Origin: Paragorgia papillata | Lineage: Eukaryota > Cnidaria > Anthozoa > Scleralcyonacea > Coralliidae | Direction of reading: 5' to 3' | Assembly (NCBI GenBank): GCA_035771165.1 | Contig: JAWNZC010000294.1 | Span: 496,001-560,000, forward strand | DNA length: 64,000 nucleotides | Shown: one piece after another, positions 31,764 to 41,394 of the stretch | Layout of the letters: every line of letters begins with the position of its first letter | How positions within the stretch are numbered: the first letter of the stretch is position 1 | Program-made: the position numbers and the translations under genes | The notes under the pieces: generated by a model | Told to the model about the DNA's origin: nothing | The model's input: the letters and a program-made list of their open reading frames with translations, nothing else | Databases searched by the model: none

Positions 31764-31985
31764 TTTGTTTCCTTCTTTTTTCTTTTGTTGTACATTAAAT
31801 ACAAATAATGTCATTGAAAATTTAAGCTTAGTTGCTGCCCCTCGAGGTCTCTTTTGCTTTTGAACGAAGAACGAACACCCTAGTTTAGTCATGTGACTCA
31901 CTTCCATATTTGGCATTGCCGTTCTGAATAATAAATGTTTGACTTGTAACAATTATTTTGTTTTAATGTGGGAAAAATAAATAAG

Positions 31986-32129
31986 TTATTTACCAAACTT
32001 TGTCGGTCCGTACCGGAAAAATATTGCCCTCGGTCTGGACTGCACGGAACTCGGCCGCAGGCCGAGTTCCGTACAGTCAAGACCTCGGGCAATATTTTTC
32101 CAGTACGGACCTCCAGTTTGGTAAATAAC
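31986..32129. repeat. Right palindromic hairpin of the recombinase element
   Basis: 144 bp, self-complementary, with TTATTTACCAAACTTTGTC at one tip, CCAGTTTGGTAAATAAC at the other and a GAACTCGGCC/GGCCGAGTTC centre at about 32048-32070. It lies 222 bases after the recombinase stop codon. The stem tips match the left hairpin; the centre differs. Confidence 0.75.
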
Positions 32130-32486
32130 ATATATATATTTTACAGTTCTTTTTTTTTTCATGATCACAAAGTACATTGCTAGAGCATCTAAAAATATTT
32201 GGCATATTTCAAAGGCATTGAATATTTGAATTGATCGAAAACTACTTAAACATCTGACTGGCTGCCACGGCTATATTCATTTATGGCATTTCAAATTCAT
32301 GTAGAATAGCAAAAACAAATTTCATCCCAAAATCTGAAGTGTTGAAACTGTTTTTTGAAACTTTTTTCTCCGTAGACCTTAGTTTTATACATCTGCTTGA
32401 CATGCAGCATTTATATGTTTTACAGACGAAAAGTTGCTTTTTTTCCGATTTTTATGCCAAATTATAAACAAGCTACGCTAAGTTAC

Positions 32487-32850
32487 AAGTGGTTTTACCG
32501 TAAGAAACTTGGACTTATTTTCCAAGACGATCTGAGATGGAATGAACATGTTAATAGCATGAATACGCTTCCCAGGAGTGGCATTATAATATTCCAAACT
32601 ATTTGAGCGACGAGATTGAAGTCCTGCAAAAACGTGCATTGAGAATTATTTTACCTTCCTTAAGTTATAGAGAAGCTTTGGGCTGTACAAAGATTTTAAC
32701 TTTAAAGGAACGCGGTGAAAACTTATCTGTTATTTTTTTTAAGAACAATCACAATAACCTAAAGTTTCCAGAATGTTTACCTGATAGAATTTTAACTAAC
32801 TATGAACTAAGACTTAGCGGATTTTATAACCATTATTTATGTAGCTAAGA
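32487..32850 (+). pseudogene. 3' remnant of a CR1-like LINE
   Basis: Two plus-strand pieces, KLGLIFQDDLRWNEHVNSM (about 32500) and DEIEVLQKRALRIILPSLSY plus LTLKERGENLSVIFFK (32603-32848), correspond to the C-terminal part of the LINE protein at 27500-28000. About 100 residues between them are missing, so this copy has an internal deletion as well as 5' truncation. It abuts the 3' side of the hAT element. Confidence 0.75.
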
Positions 32851-33024
32851 CTGAAACGTTTTAAAAACTCGTCGACTTTCAGGACTAAGATATACACAAT
32901 GAGTGCAAGGAAACAAGTGCTTTCCTAGTGTAGCTTAAGAGTCTTGGTTCAAAATCTCAAAAATATAAAATTGTACAATTGTACATATAGTTATCCCAAT
33001 CATTTGTTAAGACTGAATGTTAAT

Positions 33025-35983
33025 TTAAAAAAGTGCCTTGGATAGTTGCGTCGATGTCTTTGCAAATACATCAATAATTCGCACTTTGTCTAAAGACAAT
33101 AAAATGTCCCGTTCAACTGCCATCAATAGTAACGCTTCCAGTCTTCCTTGCAAGATGGATGAACGAATGCGCGTTTTCACTCTCTTTAGGGCTGAGAAGG
33201 AGCGCTCAGCAGTCGCGGAACTGATTGGTATTCCAACCGAAATCGCGTACACTTGACAAAGTGTAGGATACGCATCGATTAGGTGATAATCTGGATGCAA
33301 GAGAATATTTAAAGCCTCGAGAAAAGATGGCGCATCTTTGTCCCGTGCTTTTTCGTTGGCAGAAGTGGCTTCGTCTCTGTTGTCATCGTGATCATCTGAA
33401 TCAAGATCTGCATCGTTCTCATCATATTCTTGTGGAAAATCAGAACCATCTTCCTTGCTTTCATTGGCAAAAATGGAACGATTGAGCATTTGAAATGACG
33501 GTGCAAATGTGAACAGTTCTTCAGCGCAGCGGGATGTGTTGATGTTATATGTCGTGCAGAAACTGCTTATCTTCGCTTCCAAGTGGTGGGCAGTTTGAAT
33601 GTTCTTCACAAGTTCGGGGAACCCGCTTGGGGAAAACATTGCAAGAGACTGTAATAATGGCCGGTTTTTCTCAAAACGATTTTTCATCGAATTAATGACG
33701 GTGTCAACAGCAACATGGAACGTTTCACGTTTCCACTCAGCAAGGGGTGTTTCTTCTGGTTCATCTCTGGCAATCTCACCATCCATTACTCTTCGACGTC
33801 TTACCCTTCGTTCTTTCCATTCAACAGTTCCGCAGTCTTTATCAGAAATTTGAATGATCTTATCTGGATCGCTGCGTAAACTTTGAAGCCGAGAAAGAGA
33901 GGAGTCGACCATGGCTAACGCTTTACCAAGATCTACATTAACACTTTGTAAGTATCGACTTAGAGGACCTGTAATGACGAAAATTTCACGAAAAAGATAA
34001 GCTGTAGCCATAATTTGCTTTGATTGGAACGGGGCAAGAAGCCCCTCAGCAGTTGCTCTCTGGTTTACCGAGAACGAACTTTCTGCAGCAACTTCTCCAA
34101 GAACTTTCATAACACAATCGTATCGTGAAAGGAAGACTTTAAGGCTAAACTCACGAGAATGCCAGCGGACAGTATTGATACGCTTCAACGCAAGGACTTT
34201 GAGCTGCTGATCTTTCTGAATGGATTCGAACATCGAGTGAATTTTTTCAGACTGACTGAAGAGGGTGTACGTCTTCTCCAGATTGCTGAATAGAGAAATT
34301 ACATTGATGGCGGCACCGGCTGAATCCGACAAGACCAAGTTGAGCGTATGAGCATAGCAATGAGTGTATACTACATGGCTGCCGATTGCATCTTTCATGA
34401 TTGCTTGCAGCCCGTTATAGCAACCACTCATATTTGAAGCCCCATCATACGTCTGTGCAACTAATTTATCAAAAGAGACACCTTCAGACTTCAAAGCTTC
34501 TACAATAGTCGTATAGAGCTCTTGCGCAGTTGTACCAGATGCTCTTTTGCAACACAACAAATGCTCAGAGCAGTGACCAACACGGTCAACTATTCTGACG
34601 CAAATGCTAAGCTGTTCATGGTGGCTAACATCCGGCGTGGTATCAGCTATCAAAGCCCAAGCTTTGCATTCCTGGATTCTCTTTACTATCTCCGAGGTTA
34701 TCTCCTTCCCGATGACATCAATAACGTTGTTTTGGGTCTTATTACTTAGAAATGTGAGCTTCGAGCCGCGGAATTTCACTGCTTTTGTTGACTTGGCTAC
34801 TGATCGCTGTCCAACCATTGCCACGTCTGGTTCATGCTGTTTCCGAACTTTTTCAAGATGATCACGGATGGTAATATCATATGCAGACAAGAGCTTCAAC
34901 ACTTCCAAGAAATTTCCCGTGTTTAATAATTCACTTGCAAGTGATTCTCGATGGCCTCTAAATGCAAGTCCTTGCTTTCCAAGGAACATAACACAATCTA
35001 CGATGCGCGTCATTACATTCCTATTGCTAATAACTTCCATCTTTTTTCGTGCAGCTTCTTCCCGTTCTAGTTGCCCCAAGCATGAAGCAATATTTCTGTC
35101 TTGCAAGAAAAGCACCTCTGCGACTTTTGCGTTTGCGTGAGCTGCTGACATCTCATGCTTGTCAATAACGCTTTGTTGTTTCTTCCAGTTAGAAAATCCA
35201 GTAGACGTGAAGGTGTTTCCTTGATTTGCGCGTATAAATTCACCCCGTGATAATGCATCTGTAAACAGAAGACAAGGTATACAAAACAGGCTATCTGTGC
35301 TCAATGAATAGGAAATCCATTTCCGTCTGGTATCGTCATCATGAGAAAATACTTGCTGCGAGCAATATCTGGAACGTTCGCCAAACTGCTTTTTTCTCAA
35401 CTTTAATGTAGACTGATTTGGTTGGCAAGGCTTCATTTTAATTAATTTTTCCTTTTCTTCTGTGCTGAGCTTCAAGCCAACAACTGATGCAGGATCAAAT
35501 GTTCCACTGACTTCATCAACAACGATTCTTGGATTTGACAGAAATTCCCTGCATTGGCTTGGTTCCTCCACGGTTAATGGTTCCTCGACATACTCTTGTT
35601 CTTGCAATGTCGTCTCTGCCCTTTCTTCAACCTCAAGCAAGTTCTCGACATCCTGATGAACTTCAACTATTGAACTTTCCTCACCTTGGTTTACTGCTAC
35701 TGGAGAATCAACTGGAGATCCTTGTTCGTCTTCAATTCGTCAAGGTATCTAAATCTAAGGCTCCTGGACCAGGCAGTCCAGGCGTATCTCCTTCACAGTT
35801 TCCACCCCCTTCTGCGTCTGACCTAAGGTCAGTTTTTGCTTCAGGCACATTGGACTCATCTTCGTGTTGGAAGTACTGTGTCATGAAAGAACTAAGCTGC
35901 TTATTCTCATGTTGCCTAGCTTTCTTTGCTTTTCTGGATTCAGCTCCGGATCTTTTTCTTTTGGATTGTAGGTTGTCGGACAT
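33025..35983 (-). pseudogene. hAT transposase (ZMYM1-like, TTF zinc finger), one frameshift
   Basis: The main frame (33025-35736) is open for about 900 codons. In order: a TTF-type zinc finger (YCSQQVFSHDDDTRRKWISY and DSLFCIPCLLF, roughly residues 80-175 from 35640), a DUF4371-like catalytic core (AWALIADTTPDVSHHEQLSI, AQTYDGASNMSG, YTHCYAHTLNLVLSD), and a C-terminal hAT dimerisation domain (VGIPISSATAERSFSALKRV). It lacks an ATG of its own. A separate 83-codon frame at 35732-35983 starts MSDNLQSKRKRSGAES and looks like the true N-terminus, out of frame by one shift near 35740. The copy is therefore one indel from intact, or has an unrecognised splice there. Cut-and-paste transposition is the family's role. 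Confidence 0.87.
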
Positions 35984-36861
35984 ATCTACAGGCTATAGTA
36001 GCATCAGATGATCAGATTAATAAAAGAGTTCAAAATAAGTTCTGTTTTTTTTTTATTATTGTGAATTGGCAAAGGTCTTGGATTTAATTTTCAAACGAGA
36101 AATATTGCCGCAGCGAGCGAGGCTGGAGCGGGCGAACCGGCGAACAACACTGTAAACAATATACCTATTACCTAAATTGGCTAGCGAGCCACAAATGTGC
36201 CTGAAGCAGTCAACTTCGATGCGCGATTGATTCGTTCGTTTTGTTGTCATTGTCGATTGCCGCGACCGGCGGGCCCACGGCCCTTGATAATCGCTATTCG
36301 CTATAATATCAGTCTTTGCACTTTTTACAGATATCAACGCTTCTGCGGAGTGCGGACATTCACAAGAAGCTATCTTAATTTCAATTTATTCGACAAAATT
36401 AATTGAATAATTTTTACAAGTTAAGACAGCGACACTGCGACAGTGTGATTACTGTGATAGCGTTTTACATTTACAAAATACAAAACTAAAATATCTTTAC
36501 ATGAGATAATTAAAACACTTACCAGTAATCGTAAGCAAACTCCCTTCACATAATCAAATTTAGTTTCACAATTAGCAAAGTAGCAATTCACAATTTCACA
36601 TCCTTTGAGGTGTTGCGGTTGTTGTCAGTGTCATGTGTCTGTGACAGACACAGAGGCACAGGCACTGCCAAACAAATCTGAGATCTCGATAAAATTCAGT
36701 TCATTTTTCTTTCATTGGCTCATCGGACTCACGGATTGTGACAAAAGTTTTAACTAACGCTTTTGATCAATTTTGGCGCCCCCTTTGAGTTTTGGCGCCC
36801 CCTAAAAAATCTTCACTGGGGGGGCCATGGCCCCCCGGCCCTCCCTGCCAGCACGCCACTG
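33025..36861 (-). mobile_element. hAT DNA transposon, 5' end recognised
   Basis: The transposase gene on the minus strand is followed on its 5' side by about 0.9 kb of non-coding DNA ending in the hAT-type terminus CAGTGGCGTGCTGGCAGGGA (complement of 36842-36861). The subterminal region carries GGGGGGCCATGGCCCCCC and two TTTGGCGCCCCCT blocks. The outside flank is CACAATAG. The opposite terminus and matching target duplication were not found near 32850-33024, so the 3' end may be truncated against the LINE remnant. Confidence 0.75.
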
Positions 36862-36958
36862 CACAATAGACAAATTTAATTCATACGAAATTAATTGTTT
36901 GAACTTTATTCCACAAAATCGCGACGTAAAACTCAATTAAATTCGACACACGGATTAA

Positions 36959-37364
36959 AGGAGCAGTGTCACTCGCAAAGCCCACGCAATAATCACGCGC
37001 CAACTTGAAAAACTACAGCCTGTAGGTTTTCAAGTTTGTTGATCCAAGATGGCGGCCGCACTTGGCGGCCGTATGGTGGAAGACGCGATAATTCAGGCCG
37101 AAAGAGAAAATACGAGGGATCAAATAGTTCACAGAAAGCCTGGAATAGTCAGCACAAACGTATTTACTTATCACTGACTATATTTGAGTCATGGAAAGAT
37201 GCTAGCGACTTCGCAGCCCATCTGCTCTCATTGGAATACCGTAGAAGGTAAATATCATTTGATTCATTTCTCTGGTTTCTTGTCCGATTTAGAGCTATTT
37301 CCAACATTTTCCGAAGTTATTTCTATGTGCGCAAAAAAGATGCGCAAATGGTGACACTGCTCCT
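36959..37364 (+). mobile_element. 406-bp TTAA-type MITE containing a coding exon
   Basis: Ends AGGAGCAGTGTCAC and the inverse GTGACACTGCTCCT are flanked by TTAA at 36955-36958 and 37365-37368. The inside is not palindromic but holds an open frame that ends at a splice donor (37247/37248). A TTAA duplication fits Kolobok or piggyBac mobilisation. It is most simply an internally deleted derivative of an autonomous transposon that kept its first coding exon, or a MITE that captured one. Confidence 0.82.
37036..37247 (+). CDS. Captured or retained 5' coding exon, function unknown
   Basis: The frame reads NSGRKRKYEGSNSSQKAWNS then QHKRIYLSLTIFESWKDAS and DFAAHLLSLEYRR up to AAG|GTAAAT, a good donor; three codons later in the genomic frame comes a stop. 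The basic stretch followed by a W-x-x-x-H-K-R-I-Y-L-S / F-x-x-W-K pattern is like N-termini of transposon-encoded proteins in cnidarians and sponges, in my recollection, but no named domain applies. The start is uncertain: an ATG at 37050 is in a different frame. With no downstream exon before the terminus, it cannot encode a full protein. Confidence 0.45.
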
Positions 37365-37497
37365 TTAAATTCGTAAGGTTATAAGCAAAAATGCATATAA
37401 ATTTCAGAACAATAGAGACTAAATGATAATGGCAATTGCATTTTTTGCGTTAATTTATAAGCGTGGCTGTACAATAAGGAAAATTTCAATGAATAGG

Positions 37498-38649
37498 GGG
37501 GTGCAAAACCATTGGGGCGAGCGCGCGGCCATGCCTATTTATCCTTGTTAAAATCATGTCGAAACTTGCGAAGCAAGAAGTATATCGCTTCGGTTTTTGT
37601 CTAATTCGTCTTTAATCGTCGTTTGGATCGCTTTTCTGTGGGCTAGTATGTTCGTTCTTTGCATATTTTAGACCATTATCGCTGATAACCAACGCGTAGA
37701 AACGCTATAATACGAAAGCTTCCTCAACTGAGCTGCGCTGTTACGACGGGCACGACTGAGTGACGATTTCAGCAACGCAATGTAAAACTTTAGCTCCAAC
37801 TCTCTTGTAAATCACTCGAACTTCAAGCGTATAGTAACGTAAGTAACCATGGAGGTTCATCTTCGTCATCTGAAGTCTGAAATATCCTCTTTCTCGTTAT
37901 CAAACGAAGTGTATTATGTATATCTCCTCGCAGGAAAGGGATACGTTTCGGGTTACGCGTGTTTACTTCTATAAACATGTACACGTTATTAACTGGCATA
38001 TACAGGGCAAAATATAGTTAAATGCAGTTTAAGTCTAGATCTAACTATTAAGTATAAAGATAGAATCGTACATGTTGATTGTATTTTTGTCGAATTAAAC
38101 GTATAATTATTTTGAAGAACGAAGCAATTTTATTTGGAAAATTTGACACCATTGGCATTGAAGGCTGATAAACAAGCGGAAAATACGGATATTCTAGACA
38201 AATGTTTGCTTACGCCAAGTTTCTGCCGAAATCTGGTGATTTGGCCGCTTATACTAAGAACCAAAATTTTAAGATAATACCTCTTCACCCAACATTCTGG
38301 ACTGCGTTTGTTGTTATCGCAGTATCCCACTATATACAGCGAGGCGTTTTGTCTCTGCTAAAATCGACTGACAAACACTAGCCGCATCCCGTGTCTGCCG
38401 CAATGGCGCAGCGACCCCTCAGTTGAGGAAACTTTCGTATTATAGCGTTTCTACGCGTTGGTTATCAGCGATAATGGTCTAAAATCAAAGAACGAACATG
38501 CCAGCTCACAGGAAAGTGATCCAAACAACGATTAAAGACGAATTCGACAAAAAAACGAAGCGATATCCTTCTTGCTTCGCAAGTTCGCCATGATTTTAAC
38601 AAGGATAAATAGGCATGGCCGCGCGCTCGCCCCAATGGTTTTGCACCCC
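37498..38649. mobile_element. 1.15-kb transposon with about 250-bp inverted ends
   Basis: GGGGTGCAAAACCATTGGGG at 37498 is inverted at the right, ending 38649 (CAATGGTTTTGCACCCC). The arms (37498-37745 and 38400-38649) share GAGCGCGCGGCCATGCCTAT, TTATCGCTGATAACCAACGC and CGCTATAATACGAAAG. The inner 650 bases show no ORF I recognise. It lies about 30 bases downstream of the SRCR exon at 38679. No clear target duplication was found. Confidence 0.85.
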
Positions 38650-38678
38650 TTGCAATATTGACCACGTGCTGTACCAAC

Positions 38679-38993
38679 CTTGAGAAGAACACAAGACGCC
38701 TGCGTCCTTATAATCATGGTTACAGTGATTTATATTACGTTCCCAACCACTGTTCCTGCAATTTAATATCGATGACTCTTTCCCATTGCATTGGACATTA
38801 TTAAGCCAGACTTGTTCAGAATCTTGATAATCTGCGTTGTCGTGGCTAGCAGTTTCGGCATAATGAAATCCAAGTTGTCGACACACAACGTTAGCGTCAT
38901 TAATATCCCAGTTGTCATTGCATATTGTTCCCCACATGCCATTGAAAAATACTTGAAGGCGACCATAATTTGACGAACCATAAATTCGAACAT
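38679..38993 (-). CDS. SRCR domain exon, complete
   Basis: A 315-bp exon encodes one SRCR domain: [80 protein letters not shown] and CSSQ. Six cysteines fit group A; GWG is changed to GWE. The acceptor TACCAG (AG opposite 38994-38995) and donor GT (opposite 38678-38677) are both phase 1. The N-terminal part (GSSNYGR) is closest to the exon at 12728-13045, suggesting the exons fall into at least two subtypes. The plus-strand frame across it is antisense noise. Confidence 0.9.
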
Positions 38994-39004
38994 CTGGTAG
39001 TAAA

Positions 39005-40255
39005 ATGCAGATAAATTAGTATGTTTTGTCCGACATAGTTTAACGCTACTCTGGCTTAACAATATTTTGAACGCAACTTAAAAAGGATACTGTTCATGAA
39101 ATGTTTCTGAGGAAAGGTCCTATATTTATACTCGCAAATAAAACCGATGATGACATTACCTCAGTATCAACAAGATGCATGCAATGGGCTTCTAGTAATA
39201 GACAGCCGTCATTCCGGTTTAATAGAGCTTAGGCGCTATAATTTATGTCAAGTCTCCAAAAAACGTCTTTGATGATACCGTGCATGGATTGATGGTGATC
39301 TTAATCATCCCACGTGATCTCATAGCTAGTTCGACACGCGTGCTCCGACAAAGCAGATTTTTCATTTTTTGAAAATTAAGAACACAGCCTTTTTGTGCTC
39401 TTTTAATTAACCGCGTACCAAACTGACGTTTAGTCTCGGACCGATGTATTCCTGTTTACATCATTACATTATAAAATAAAGTATTCTCTACGCACGCTCT
39501 GATTGGCCAGGCCAATATATAAAGAGAATTGAAATAATGAATGCCGTAAAATGACGTATATGATGGCGTCACCTAGCGGGAAAAGCCAGCTAGCTTTCAA
39601 AACTGTCGAACTTAGATACATATATCTATATCTATATCTAATTTTTTTCTTCTCTTAAGACATTTTCTAGACTTCGAACCGATTTTCTGTAAATATTACT
39701 GCAATTAGCATAATATAGTCCTAGCCCTGATGTAACTTAAAAAAAATTATAGAATTATTGGATCTTTATATGGGCAAATCAATAAAAAAAAAAGAGTTTA
39801 GTTGGTCTCTCCTGTGCTCCGAGGGATTTTCGCCGGGTTCTCTGGCTTTCTTTTGTAAAATCAACACCTAGGGCCTAGCTGGGATCCGTGGTCTGAACTA
39901 TGCCGTATGGCGGCTGCTTAAAGCGCCTTTGATATACCTCGACACAGCCACATTGAAAAATCCTTAGGCGTAATTTAGTTGGTTAGTTAGTAACAATATT
40001 TATTCAGGAAGTCCACTCACAAAAGTGATTTTCAGTGGAGCCTGCATATGTAAAACATATACATACATATTTATATATAACAGATAATGTCAGATATAGC
40101 AGAAACGGTACGGTATAACAGATACGTAAAGATTTGATTGTAAAGATGCGCGTTTGATGTATTCTAATTAAAGATCTTTATAAAAGTTGCGCAAAAAAAC
40201 ATTATAAACTTTGGGTCAAATTTTTGCAAAACCTATGTGCATTATCATCTATTTA
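39005..40255. other. Intronic sequence with no recognised gene
   Basis: AT-rich DNA. The stretch near 39985-40060, read on the minus strand, has GTGAGTGGACTTCCTGAATA and AAATATTGTTAC, which may be a LINE tail; this is weak. TATATC repeats occur at about 39620-39640. No coding region is supported. Confidence 0.4.
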
Positions 40256-40276
40256 GAGATTACGTAATCACACAAC

Positions 40277-40385
40277 CTTGCTCAGAGCAACGGACTCCAA
40301 CATCTTCACCATGGGTACATTTCTTATTTCCCCAGCCTTTGTGTGCACACTCAAATATCGACGACTCCGAACCAGAACATTGAAC
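40277..40385 (-). pseudogene. Truncated SRCR exon (C-terminal third only)
   Basis: The minus strand reads [19 protein letters not shown], then NKKCTHGEDVGVRCSEQ and a phase-1 donor (GT opposite 40276-40275). This is the last 36 or so codons of an SRCR domain, with four of the six cysteines. Upstream, at the codons for ...NVQ, the sequence changes abruptly into a (CGAA)n array at 40386, so the first two thirds and the acceptor are gone. The match is closest to the exon at 45731-46033. Without an acceptor it should not be spliced in; it is a broken exon. Confidence 0.85.
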
Positions 40386-40503
40386 GAACGAACGAACGAA
40401 CGAACGAACGAACGAACGAACTCACCTAACTGACTCACTCACTCACTCACTCACTCACTCACTCACTCACTCACTCACTCAACTAACTGACTCACTCACT
40501 CAA
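40386..40503. repeat. (CGAA)n followed by (CTCA)n arrays
   Basis: About nine CGAA units are followed by CTCACCTAACTGACTCACTC and a (CTCA)n run to 40503. The same order, including the CTGACTCACTC junction, occurs at 46371-46588 upstream of the intact SRCR exon F (45731-46033). Confidence 0.92.
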
Positions 40504-40560
40504 CTAATTAATAAGTCACGCAAATCTTTGTGGATAATTTTTGGGTGACGGAAAGTGGAG

Positions 40561-40800
40561 GTAAGGGCCCCCAGAAAAAGCTGGAGAAGCGAAAGTCAGA
40601 GTGAGAGTAAGGGCCCTCACTGTTATGGACCTTGCTCTCATGTCCCAGCCGGGCTTCCCCGTGGTGAAGTGACCGAGAGAAGCGAAGATCAGGGTGAAGG
40701 TAAGGGCCCTCACCGTTATGGACCTTGCTCTCCGTCGCCGGTGTGTGCTTCACCGTGGGCGAAGTGTGGCCGAGGGGACACCACTTTCCGCCACTGATCG
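40561..40800. repeat. 93-bp tandem repeat, about 2.5 copies
   Basis: TAAGGGCCCTCAC followed by GTTATGGACCTTGCTCTC recurs at 40608 and 40701, each preceded by GAGAAGCGAA. A partial unit begins at 40561 (GTAAGGGCCC). It is GC-rich relative to its surroundings and open on both strands (40508-40822 minus), but the predicted peptides simply repeat the unit. Confidence 0.8.
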
Positions 40801-41176
40801 AATCGAAGAGAAGATCCCCCACGTGAAGCTTAAATTATTCTAGGATATCTATAGGTATATTATTTACATGTAATGAATAAATAAATAAATAAACGAGCTG
40901 TATTTCCGCAGTTGACGCTAGTTCGATCTACGAAGGAACCTACGAGGCTTTGGAAAAACGTGGCGCTGTTAGGCAAATACCGACACTCGATGCTTTAATA
41001 CATGCTGGAATGTCAGGGAGGCCAGAAAAAACCTGACGCTGGTAAAAACCCTGTGGGAAAAGCCAATGACAGGAAAAAGTTGGGTGGAGCCAAGACGAAA
41101 CCAGCAGCTTCTCCACAAAGCAGTTATGTTACAAATTTTGTGCCGAGTGTCGATATCTTGCGAAACAACGCCAGCC

Positions 41177-41213
<37 letters not shown>
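40801..41213. other. No recognised gene; ends in (TA)n
   Basis: Contains a short (AAAT)n run near 40870-40895. A stretch at about 40900-41160 has moderately GC-rich, codon-like composition and a 71-codon frame (41002-41217), but no similarity was recognised. A (TA)n microsatellite fills about 41177-41215. Confidence 0.4.
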
Positions 41214-41216
<3 letters not shown>

Positions 41217-41394
41217 ATGATATGAAACAAGCGTTCACTGATAAAAGTTTTTATTAATACGAGCTTTCGGCTGTCAGACTACAGCCTTCAACGGGTTAAG
41301 AGAAATGTGGAAATCTACACCTATATATATATACAAGCAGCAGAATATTAATGAGAATAACAGGATATGACATAAGATATGGATAATAAATGTG

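Larger units (their letters stand above)
30015..32129 (+). mobile_element. Tyrosine-recombinase (Crypton-like) transposon with hairpin ends
   Basis: A complete recombinase gene is flanked by two related palindromes: 30015-30152 and 31986-32129. Each begins TTATTTACC, continues GGTCCGTA...AAATATT(T)GCCCTCGGTC, turns round at a GC-rich centre, and ends GACCTCGGGCAA...TACGGACCTCC...GGTAAATAAC. Because each is self-complementary they count as direct and inverted repeats at once. Left and right copies differ at the loop (GGCCTGCGGCCT against CGGCCGCAGGCCG). Animal Cryptons are usually described as lacking terminal repeats, so this layout is unusual. Whether the hairpins are the element's true ends is inferred from symmetry. 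Confidence 0.65.

Noticed and set aside
35529..36011. 160-codon plus-strand frame at the hAT 5' end
   Set aside because: Antisense of the transposase N-terminal region; composition is explained by the reverse complement of acidic and basic codon runs.
40508..40822. 104-codon minus-strand frame
   Set aside because: Repeats the 93-bp tandem unit and has no independent support.
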